Assembly (NCBI GenBank): GCA_014529385.2
Contig: CM043942.1
Span: 60,808,684-60,872,683 of the forward strand
Direction: 5' to 3'
Source: Adiantum capillus-veneris
Lineage: Eukaryota > Streptophyta > Polypodiopsida > Polypodiales > Pteridaceae
DNA: 64,000 nt
The notes beneath the pieces were generated by a model. That model saw only the letters and a list, made by a program, of their open reading frames with translations. It was not told the DNA's origin and ran no database searches. Shown in pieces: positions 36,460 through 48,691 of the stretch (position 1 is its first letter; the number at the start of each line of letters is the position of its first letter). Position numbers and translations under genes: made by a program.

Positions 36460-36464
36460 TTCAG

Positions 36465-37732
<1,268 letters not shown>

Positions 37733-38915
37733 GTATCAAACACCAATATATCAACCCATGCCATTCATGATTGAAATGTTTGCCATATACTCATTCTCGT
37801 TCTCATAATATGATCAATATTTTTGGTGGATTGATTTTGTAGGCAATGTTGTTGTGACCACTACAATTCAGATAATTAAGTAACACACACACACACACGT
37901 GCATGTGTGCGTGGACACACCCAAACACATTTCTTTTGCTTCAAGCATGAACTTATATTGGCTAAAGTAAGGCAACACATAAGAAAGAAAAACTCACAAT
38001 TCTGTGTTTTCTTAGGCAAGTACAACTAGATCACAAAGAAAAAACATGTCTAAGGGGACTTACATCCCCTCACAAATATGCGTTTTCTTATCGTGGTACT
38101 AATCCTCGATGCATTGGATGCACAAGGCGATGTTGGACTTTATCTTTTTGCAGGCACCTACGGAGGCAGCAACCTTGAGGCCTAATTATAATTGTGGTAT
38201 TGAGGCCTAATTATAATTGTTCATACCATAGAGCTATTGGCGCTTGATTCAATATTCTTTTGAGTATCTAAAGGCAGAGGCAACAAGCTAGCAACCAATT
38301 ATTGTCCATGCCACTAAGCTTGCATGTTGGCGCTTTTGAGTAATTAGTAGGACGACATCACTGGCCATAATATTGCAGGCGGTTGTGACTTTGTCCTTGA
38401 AGGGAGTTCCATCATACAGACGATTATAGAGAGCAAAAGCTTGGAATTCCCAAATCAAAGAATGAAACACAACAAACACACACACACACACACACATCAA
38501 AACCAAGCATGCAATAGCTTTCAGTCTAATGAAGCCACAAATTGTCCTTTTCTCACCATTCACAAAACAAATTAGAACGAGGGAAAGAACATATCAAATT
38601 GAAACATGAAGCACTTTGTACGTTAGTATAAACATTACAATTATAGAAACACCATTTAAGCATGAAGTACATATGTTAAAGCTCTGACAAAAATGCAACA
38701 GCTTAGTACAACATCAAAACAAAAACAAAATCTAACAGTAATAAATATGATTCGGAGAATCATTTAGCAACTACAACCTTCTTTTCCGATGAATCACCAC
38801 TGGCTTTCTATTCACACTCCTGATGAATGCAACTGTCTTGAAGAGAAGATTATAAGAATCTCCAATATTAATTACACCACAAAATCACAAGAAATGTGAT
38901 TTGACATGACGATTA
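37733..38915 (-). repeat. Left arm of a 1.1-kb diverged inverted repeat
   Basis: Its reverse complement matches 43038-44164 over nearly the whole length with scattered differences and indels. Shared landmarks include CTCCGAATCATATT, TTTGTTTTGATGTTGTACTAAG, CTTCAAGGACAAAG, TGCAATATTATGGC and TTTAGCCAATATAAGTTC. A short conserved frame (PFKDK..T.CNIMA.DV) lies in both arms but no long ORF. It could be two copies of one unnamed repeat family inserted in opposite directions, or a foldback structure. Confidence 0.75.
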
Positions 38916-39210
38916 TTTTTTTTTTCGAATTGGTAAGAAAACCTAAAGACTTATTACAATTATCTGTATGGACAATTCCCGTAACATTGATAAATGGATG
39001 GATGTGTTGGGGTAAAGCCCCATGTGGCCGGTTAGACCAGGTGCCTGTCCACTATACTTATTCATTATGTACATAATAGAATAAGGGGGCTCACATGTAG
39101 AGAGTGAGTTTTAGCCCCTGCAAACACAAGGCCTCCTCTTCTCCTCTTTGCTCCATCGTTGTACACACTCACTCACGCTCTTGCACGCGCACTTCAACTG
39201 GTATCAGAGC

Positions 39211-40626
39211 TCAGGGATTGGGAGCACCATTGGAGATCAGCGGGGAGGCAAGCGGAGAAGCAGCAAAAATTGCAGCACGTTTTGCAGGTCTGTTTTGACT
39301 TACCAAAATGTCTTCATTCAAGATGATTCTCACGACTATTGACCGGTTTTTTGTCCTCTTCAACTTTGTAGAAGAAAGTTTTCTCAAAATCTTCAACAAT
39401 TTTGAGATACGTCACATAGACTACCTGCACGTCTAGGATACACAGTTGCAGATTCTTACAGATTTATTTCGTCCTGTAAAAACAACACATTTCATGTCCA
39501 TTCCCATTAGTCTCAACCATTTTTGCGTAGGCTACAACTTTGAAGAAGGAAGTTTCTGCAAATTCTAAACGGTTTAGGAGATATGGGCTGACTAGCTGTA
39601 GGGTATTCGAAAAGTTGAAATGATTATGTATGCCTATTGTGGTGATTTGCTACATTTGGAGAGCTCAGATTGAGCTTTGTCATTCTCTTGTTTTGCACAT
39701 TGATGTTTTGCTCTCACTGAAGAGAGTATGGGTTGAAATTTCCAACAAATTTATGCGCATACGTTGAGAACACTTTGTGGATGTATGCTATTGTGAGCTG
39801 AATTTTCAACTGATTTGGATGCTCATTTGCTACACATTTGGTACATGCTTGATGCTCGTTTACATTGCCATGTGGATGCACATGATGTGCGCTTTTCGGC
39901 GGATGATATTCTTCACCTTGCAATGACATATGTGGGCTAATTTTCAACTGTTTTGAGCATCAATTTGTGTCATAATTTGGTTGGTTTATATCCAAGTTTA
40001 TGCTAGTATATGCCTTGCTTGTAGAGTGCGGTTGATGCACTTTGTGTTTCGGATTACAAGAGTGTTTTCCAAGTTTAGGGAGTTGAGACTTTGGGGCAGC
40101 TCATGTATGCTTGAGTGCGGATTTTGCGTATGATTTGCTCATGGTTTTGAGCATGTTTACGGCATGTATGGTTATTATGGTTAGATAGCCAACTATTGTC
40201 GAAACTTTGTTGGATTTTCTTGCGAGTTTATTTGTTTACGCGTATGGTTTGCAATCGTGTTTTGATTGCATTTGGCACTCAGTGGTTGCTTTGCCATAGT
40301 GTTTTGGCATCGCATTGTGAGAGTGTTTGCTCACTGGATTATGTCATTTGACATGCATGTGGTAATCGCTTCAGGAGGGAGATTGTTAATGATAGTTTCA
40401 TTCAATTATCACATAGTGCTCTTGGTTTAGAGCGGGTTTTTTGGCATCATTTAGCGGTTTTGCTCATTTTTTTTCGTTACATTGATCTCCATATTTGTTG
40501 ACACTTCTCTTAGATAGCTTATGCCAACTTACGTTGTATTTTGATAGTACTTGGTGTATGAATTAGCCAGGATTTGGCTATTATCAGTTGATTGATTTGT
40601 GCTCGGTCTTATCACAGGTTATCGTC
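39211..40626 (+). other. Unusually long leader of copia element 2
   Basis: About 1.4 kb between primer site and gag without a credible ORF. Near 40376-40392 a purine run followed by TGTTAATGATAG looks like the polypurine tract and start of another LTR, so part of the leader may be captured sequence. Confidence 0.5.
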
Positions 40627-41046
40627 ATGGATTTGGCATGCACATCATTGTCAGGGTTTGTGCTTTTCCATACAAAGTTTGATGGTTCAAACTTTGAGCA
40701 TTGGAAAGCAGGTATGCATGATGCATTGACTCAGTTGGGCCAAGTGTTGCCACTACAGGGCATGGATACTAAGACAAAGTCTATGACTGACAATGAGTGG
40801 GAGGACTTGGATGAGCTTGCATGTTCGACGATCATGTTACACCTTAGTGAGTTTTTCTATTGCATTGGTTTGGATGCATGTACAACTAGAGAGTTATGGA
40901 AAAGTTTGTGCAATTATTTTGGCACAAATGAGTCTAGGGAGATGCCTACAGTCAAAGGACGATCTTGCAGAGATAGAGATGTTGTGTGTTGGCATTGTTG
41001 TCATACAAGGCATATACGTAGGCGCTGTTTTCGATGGATGAGATAG
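40627..41046 (+). pseudogene. gag of copia element 2
   Basis: Starts MDLACTSLSGFVLFHTKFDG with the copia gag motif FDGSNFEHWKAGMHDAL. It continues LDELACSTIMLHLSEFFYC and ELWKSLCNYFGTNES, then is abruptly joined to a zinc-knuckle-like CWHCCHTRHIRRRC, implying a deletion of the middle of gag. A stop follows at 41044. Confidence 0.75.
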
Positions 41047-41900
41047 CGCACAAGACAACACAAGAGGGATGCTATCACTTTGGATCATGTGGGAGAAGAT
41101 GTAGCGTATGTGGCTACGCATGTCGGAGATGTCACATTTGCTTCTATGTTTGCTGTTGACTTTCTTATGTCGGTTTTTGACGACACATAACCTTCGCATT
41201 GGATACTAGATATAAGTGCTTTCATGTTACGCCGAGTCGTGAGTAATTTAGCACATATGCTAGTGGTATGCTTGGACATGTGTGTCTAGCTGATGATTCA
41301 GTGCATGACATAGTTGGTGCAGGAGATGTCAGACTATTGTTGCCGATTGGTGCATCATATGTGTTGCGAGATGTATGCCATGTGCCAGGTTTGATGTAGA
41401 GCTTGATCTCTGTGAGTCATTTACGAGACAACGGATCCCACGTAGTGCAGGATGAGCACAATTTTAGATTGCATCGTGGACAGCTAGTCATAGCGAGAGA
41501 TGCTCGTGTTGGCACGATTCATGAGATGCGAGTACGTCACGTGCGAGACGATACAATCTTCGTGAGTACGCAGCCATGCAAAGAGACGAGACATGTCTCC
41601 TTTGCGGATAGGTTGCATGATGGTCCAGTTTGTGAGCATGTTGAGCCAGTTGTGCAGACATTTGTGCAGCAGGGTATGTCATTCGTGGATACGATGACGG
41701 ATATGTATGCCTTGGGTGTTGAGGATTCAACCCTGATTCAGTCATTCATGGATATGCTTAGGCCAGAGGCTGATGTGTGTGAGTTAGAGCTAGGCATTGC
41801 TCTTGCCAGACATGGTTCAGGACAGACAGATGGTGCGCATGTGACGTGCGATGGACACGAGGATGGATTCAAGGGATCGGAGTTCGGGTGTCAGGGTTAG
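41047..41900 (+). pseudogene. Protease and pre-integrase remnant of copia element 2
   Basis: The region around 41200 resembles the copia protease (WILDISAF where WxLDSGA is usual), followed by segments like LLPIGASYVLRDVCHVPG. The open frame 41403-41900 reads LISVSHLRDNGSHVVQDEHN and then unfamiliar sequence up to the deletion junction. Confidence 0.6.
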
Positions 41901-42660
41901 CCAGATTTTATTGGGATGGTCAAATTGGAAGATATTGCTAGGATTGCGTCAGCATTCGGGAGTCTCATGTACGAGATACTCGTCTCGAGACCTGGGATTG
42001 CATTTGTGGTAGGTGTATTTGCAGTGGGAGTAGTTAGTCGTACAGTAACTGACGTTGGTCTTGAGCATAGGGACACTTTGCAGTGTATGGTGAGATACCT
42101 GCAGGATGTGTGCGGCTTTGGTGAGGAGTATGGTATCGATCGCTCCATACTTTCTCTACGATTAGAGCTGGATGCACACAGATTCAGTGAGCTAAGCATT
42201 TGTCTTGACACACAAGGTTCATGACAAGCAGATGCTCTTGGTGCGCATGCGACATGCATGGACACGAGGATGGATTTCGAAAATCGGAGTTCGGGTGTCA
42301 GGGTGCTTTCCATGAGTGGAGTTCTGAATAAGATTTGACTGAGATGGTCAAATTGGCAAATATTGCTAGGATTGCATCAACATTCGGGAGTCTCATGCAC
42401 GAGATACTCATCTCGAGACCCGCGATTGCATTTGTGGTAGGTGCATTTGCAGTGTGAGTAGTTAGTCATAAAGTGACTGACGTTGGCCTTAAGCATAGGG
42501 ACACTTTGCAGTGTATGGTGAGATACCTGCAGGATGTGTACGACTTTGGTAAGGAGTATGGTGTCGATCGCTCTATACTTTCTCTACGATCAGAGCTAGA
42601 TGTACACAGATTCAGTAAGCCAGTGGACGTTGACTGAGGTCATACTTGTGATGGCCTTGT
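41820..42660 (+). repeat. Tandem duplication (about 428 bp) of the RT/RNase H border in copia element 2
   Basis: Segments around 41916 and 42344 share ATGGTCAAATTGG, GGGAGTCTCATG and CACTTTGCAGTGTATGGTG. Both encode a copia-like peptide with FGSLMYEILVSRPGIAF, equivalent to the GSLMYxxxxTRPDI motif after the RT. Confidence 0.8.
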
Positions 42661-43037
42661 CCAAGTTTTGTACGGTTTTCTTTTCTCTCTCAGTGCCACA
42701 TTGGACTTTACGTGGGAGGTTGTTGGGGTAAAGCCCCATGTGACCGGCTAGGCCAATGGTGCCAGCCCACTATACTTATTCATTATGTACATAATAGAAT
42801 AAGGGGGGCTTACATGTAGAGAGTTAGTTTTAGCCCTTGCAAACACAAGGTCTCCTCTTCTCCTCTCTTCTCCATCGTTGCACACATTCACACGCGCTCT
42901 CGCACGTGCACTAGGATGTTTTGAATCATCACTCAAAATAACCAATAAGGCACATCAATACACATAGACATCCTATCAAGATTAGCAATAGAAGATGAGT
43001 GTAATAAGTACAAGGTTTCTATACCAAGTCCATGAAA

Positions 43038-44164
43038 TAATAACCGTATGACATTTTTTGTGATTCTATCGTATAATAGTGGAGATGCTTATAATCATTT
43101 ATTCAGGACATCATATAACTTTAGATCATAGTTGCAATTCATCATGAGTGTAAATATTGAGCCGGTGGTGATTCATTATAAAATGAGAGCACTACAGGCT
43201 GCAACTGCTAATTGCTTCTCCGAATCATATTAAGATTTTGTTTTTGTTTTGATGTTGTACTAAGTTCCATTTTTGTTGGAGCTTTAATACTTGTACTTCA
43301 TGTTTAAATGGTGTTTCTATGATTGTAATGTTTATACTAAAGCATTTTGATATGATTTTTTCCACATTCTAATTTGTTTTTTTGAATGATGAGGAAAGAA
43401 ACGTGAGTCTGTGACTTCATTAGGTTGATAGTTGTTGTGTGCTTGATTTTTATGTATGTGTCGCGCGTGTGCATGTTGCATTTCGTTCTTTGATTTGGAA
43501 ATCCCAAGCTTCCGATATCCGCCATCGCCTACACAATGGCGCTCCCTTCAAGGACAAAGACACCACCACCTGCAATATTATGGCATGTGATGTTGTCATT
43601 GTACTAATTACTCGAAAGCAGCAAGCCACAAGCTCAATGGAATGGACAATAATCGATTGCAATTTCGCTTCCTTTGTAGTTCAATACTAGTCAAAAGAAG
43701 ATTGAATCAAGCACCAACAACTCCGGAGCATGGACAACTATAATTCCGCCTCAAGGTTGCTACCTCCGCAATTGCCTACAAGATCAGTCCGCACCCCCTA
43801 GTGCATCCAATGAATCAAGGATCACTACCACAATAAGAAAACACACAATTGTGAGGGGATTTAAAACCCCTTAAGACGAGTTTTTGCTTACTGAGCTAGT
43901 TGTAGCTACATAAGAAAACTCAAATTGTGAGTTTTTCTTTCTTGTGTGCTACCTTACTTTAGCCAATATAAGTTCGTGCTTAAAGCAAAAGAAATGTGTG
44001 CGCACATGTATTTGTTTTACTTAATTTTTTAACTGTACTGGAAACAACATTGCCTACAAATCAGTCCCACCAAAAGTACTAATTATATTATGAATATGAG
44101 AATGAGTACATAACGAACATTGCAAGCATGAATGGCATGGGCTAATATATCGGTGTGGTATCGT
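43038..44164 (+). repeat. Right arm of the 1.1-kb inverted repeat
   Basis: It matches the reverse complement of 37733-38915. The spacer between the arms is 4.1 kb and is almost entirely copia element 2. Without that element the arms would be only about 0.2 kb apart. Confidence 0.75.
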
Positions 44165-44454
44165 TGGAGATGGGGAATGGGAACACACCCGGTAATACAC
44201 ATACGCTTCTCTGTAGCCATACATACTCAACACCCCACTCCTCTTACCTTCAAGACCACACAATTTTCTCCACAAACATCTGCAACACTCTAAAAACCCA
44301 TACACGCACACCTTGGAGAACTTGCACACACCACGCACCCAAGGCTTTGATTAACCACACAACCACACGTGTGTGCGCGTGTGTATGAGAGAGAGAGAGA
44401 GAGAGAGAGAGTAGTACATGTGTTGTGTGCTTGTGCGCGTGCAAGGAGTTATTA
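44165..44454. other. Short spacer with (GA)n
   Basis: No gene seen. A GA run lies at about 44387-44411, just outside the 3' end of LINE copy 1. Confidence 0.7.
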
Positions 44455-44861
44455 AGAAATGAAATGTTATATTAACGTCTTCAAAAGGCCAAAATGACCT
44501 ATGAGACCAAAAAGTTACAATTGGTGAATTTGATACCATGTCTTGTGAGTGCGGAAATTACAAAGTTGCAAAATTACCAAGTTCCAAAGAACTAACACTA
44601 AAACACTAAGGAGAAAGGAAATAAAGGGGGAGGGGAGGGGGTTCAGATGAAATCTCTCATCGGTCGCTGTCGAATCTCATCGACCTCCTCCATGGTCAGA
44701 ACTTTGGTTGGACGTCTTGCATGTCGAGCTAGAGTGATATGTATCTTCTGTTGCAACCTTCGTCGGTAGTGGGAGACCCCCCGAGGTCGTGGACGTCTGG
44801 ATCTTCCAAGTTCAATGGCTCTGTCAAGCAGTGTACCTCTAGTATGAATGGGCTCTGAGAT

Positions 44862-45655
44862 CTACCATAATGACTGCTCCATTGGCTCTCCTCTGTTTGA
44901 TGTAAAGAACTCTGTGATTCGTCTCTGAGACTGTCTTTCCCCTAATGTCCTCAACAAGCTCTCCCTAAGTCTACGCAACTCTGGCAGGAACAATCCGAGA
45001 CACTTCTGATCCTTGTATCTCATGACTCTAGAAAAAGGTCTGAACCCTTCTCTCAACAGGCAGTGGAAGCGGCCGCATATCTCATAGTATGCTGGGCAGT
45101 GACATGTGTAGTTCAACTCTATCTCTGGCTCTAAGTTACATAGGTGACATATCCTTGCTCCTGCCGCCGACACTCCTCGAAATCGTCCAGTCTCAATCTA
45201 GAGCTGATGTGAGGATGTGCGTATCTATCCAATAGCGCATCTTATTCCATGAGATAAGTGTGTATACATGTATGCTCGCCTAGTCACAAAGCCGTCCTCC
45301 GTGAGTTGGAGAAGATCCTGTCTGTAGAAGGCCATCTTCGTGCCCAACTCCTGTGTCGGCTGTATCCATATGCTCCTAGTATTTAGCTGAATCAATCGTG
45401 ACGTATGAGCCTGGTGATCTCTGTCCGTGTGAGAGACAAGGAGGGTGCATCCAAGGAGTATTGAAGCAGAGGTGATCTATCCATGTTGAGACCATGCGAC
45501 TGAAACCATGACCTCATATGTCCATACCAACATGCTGTATCACCTTGTAGAGCTAGTTGTCGAGATGACTCGAGGGCAAGCCGAGTGTATCTGTCTTTGG
45601 GGAGATCCCATAGACCGTGCATAAAGGAAATTGATCTCGTTAGTGCCTCCGCCAC
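44862..45655 (-). pseudogene. LINE copy 1 C-terminal region with CCHC-type zinc motif
   Basis: Reads RTEITRLIRHD, then [22 protein letters not shown], and in the last open part ICHLCNLEPEIELNYTCHC followed by [16 protein letters not shown]. The motif resembles the zf-RVT domain at the end of many plant LINE ORF2 proteins. A poly-G/C tract of about 22 bp at 45658-45679 interrupts the region. Confidence 0.75.
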
Positions 45656-45689
45656 CCGGCGGGGGGGGGGGGGGGGGGGCGGCTAGCTC

Positions 45690-46879
45690 GGCTCAGATAA
45701 TCTCATGTGGTACTGAGGCCTTAGCTCGAATCAACCGAGCGATCATAGAGACCAGAGGCCTCTCCATACACCTCCATCCATCTGTGTTGCCAGATCTCCC
45801 ATGGTGGTCTACTGAGGGTCTCCATACCTGAACTCCATAGAGCATAGCTAGATTCACTAGAGTGTCAAAAAGCCAAAGCTTTGTTCGCGGTTCCTAAAAC
45901 TGAACCGGCAAACACATCCTCTCCAATCCTCCCAAAGCTGCATATACTCTCATCAGTCTAATCTCTAATGCTCTCCTTAGTGAAAACACCATTCCACCAA
46001 ATACTACCCCAAGATAGGTATATGCATCTGTGTACTCCACAGTCTCCTGGCCATACATAAATGTGGGTGCTGACCTCCTGACCTCCTCACCCATTGTGGT
46101 GTGGAGTTGAACACCATAACCTTGGTTTTCCCTAGATTGACCGACAATCCACTATCACGAGCAAATGTATGCAGCACATCCAAATGACGCTGCATCCCCT
46201 CTGGGAAGTCTGAAATCAACACAATATCATCAGCATATAGTAATAGCGAAAGCCATGTCCTTGCTAGATGAGCCCCCCTGTCCCCCTGCCACTCTACATA
46301 GTCTGAAAACTCATCCACATACATCCCAAAAAGAGTCGGGGATAAGAGGCATCCTTGCTTTACTCCAATAGTGGAGTGGACCATGTCAGACATTCCCTCA
46401 GTGGTGCGTACCCGCCCCATCACTGTCCTGTATAGAGCCAAAATACCTCATATCAACTCTATAGGCACACCCATGTCATGTAGTCTATGTATAAGTTTGG
46501 CTCTCGGCACTGTGTCAAAAGCTTTGCGAATCCATGAAGCTACAATAGATTCTCTTGACATGGTGTCTACCCTCCTCAATAATAGCTCTGAGTGTCAGAA
46601 TCTGGTCAAGAGTGGAGAAACCTCTCTTGAAACCTGCTTGCCCTGGTGCTCTTATTCCCTCTCGCTCTGCCTACTCAGCTCCTACTCAAGGACGGATGCA
46701 TACAACCTAGCTAATGTGTGGCCAATCATGATGGTGCTATAATTCGCGGGAATCACGGGATCTCCTGTCTTGACAATAGGCACAATCATAGACATACTCC
46801 AAGTCTCTGGGAAGCCTTCACACATTGCTCGATTAAACATCATAGCCAAGAGCTCTGCAAGCATATCCCTGGCATGCAT
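45690..46879 (-). pseudogene. LINE copy 1 reverse transcriptase
   Basis: It shows [64 protein letters not shown] with the catalytic [20 protein letters not shown] and [10 protein letters not shown]. These are the ordered non-LTR RT motifs. The YADD is intact. A shift after 46004 separates the last part. Confidence 0.85.
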
Positions 46880-46890
46880 GAAGTGCTCTG

Positions 46891-47554
46891 CTACCAGACC
46901 ATCATGATCATGTGCTCTACTTGTCTGGCATGGATGAAGACATGTGCCAATCTGTGTGCGGTTCCCATATCTATCAAGTATCTACCATATTCAGTGTATT
47001 CCTCATCTTGCGATAGTCTGGATAGACCCATCTCTGTGACGTCCAGCTCCCTAAGCATCTCTTCGGAAGTATCATAAAATATTATCTGGTGGTGGACAAT
47101 CCTAGCATTGAAATCTCCTAGTATGATAATGTCACCATCCTTGGAAAACTCCCATATGTCATTATCCAAAATAGCAAAGGGGGATTGTCCTCTAGGTGCT
47201 GCATATACTAACGTACTAGGAGGAAAGTAACAAATAGCAATGTAGAGGTATTTGCCTGTCTCTGCCCTGATCCTCACCCACATTTACCTAGCCTGTTCAT
47301 CTTTGCGTGCTACATATATCATAGGCTACAGTTCCTCCCTGAATAGAACTGCCACTCCCCCGGAGCCCCGTCCTTGATGCTCCAATCTGGTCTCCTGTCT
47401 GCAGGCTGTCTCCCATCTATATCCGCTCACCTGTGGCATGGGTTGTCCCGGAGCTTCATGCGTCTGAGTAGAAAATGATCTCTCTCCCCGTGAAGCAATC
47501 CTCAAAGGCTCCTACATCAAAACGGAGTGACCCATTACAATTCCAGGTTGCCAT
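46891..47554 (-). pseudogene. LINE copy 1 apurinic-type endonuclease
   Basis: ORF2 opens MATWNCNGSLRFDVGAFEDC near 47554. It continues in pieces to [12 protein letters not shown] and DIIILGDFNARI, the GDFNA catalytic motif of APE-like endonucleases, then VEHMIMMVW. Stops and shifts lie between the pieces. Confidence 0.8.
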
Positions 47555-47680
47555 CTTTAGTGTAGTCCCATAGGTCTCGCACCGTCATGCGGGGCGTCAC
47601 TCCAATATCACCACTTTTCCATCCCTATAAAAATCAATCTTCCCCTTTTCCCTTGCTGCTCTTATTTCCGGCATCACTTT

Positions 47681-48602
<922 letters not shown>

Positions 48603-48691
48603 TCAACGGTATTGCCTGTACAGAGGGCTGTACATGCAGCTCTCCGCATATGCCAGTAGATTCTTCGGTTTTGGTAGCCTTGTTGCAAGTC
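48603..48691 (-). CDS. NADP-ME: NADP-ME terminal exon
   Basis: It is 89 bp. Acceptor TTGCAG precedes it. It encodes the end of a split Gly codon, [17 protein letters not shown] and [11 protein letters not shown], then TGA. This matches the conserved plant NADP-ME C terminus. The exon is too short for a normal ORF scan and overlaps misleading frames. Confidence 0.93.

Larger units (their letters stand above)
39005..42913 (+). mobile_element. Ty1/copia element 2, internally deleted and non-autonomous
   Basis: LTRs of about 192 bp lie at 39005-39196 and 42721-42913 (TGTTGGGGTAAAGCCCCATG start), flanked by GGATG (39000-39004 and 42914-42918). The primer site TGGTATCAGAGC is at 39199-39210 and a purine tract (GTGGGAGGT) precedes the right LTR. 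Inside are gag, a zinc knuckle and protease remnants, and only the end of the RT/RNase H region. Integrase and the RT core are absent, so it needs another element's enzymes. Confidence 0.9.
44455..47680 (-). mobile_element. LINE copy 1 (APE-type), degraded
   Basis: The minus strand encodes the end of ORF1, then ORF2 with endonuclease, RT and a C-terminal zinc motif. It ends in a 3' tail reading ATAACATTTCATTTC. The same tail ends other copies at about 50335, 53680, 57175 and 58921. Frames are broken in many places. It lies downstream of the malic enzyme gene, in the same orientation. Confidence 0.85.
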
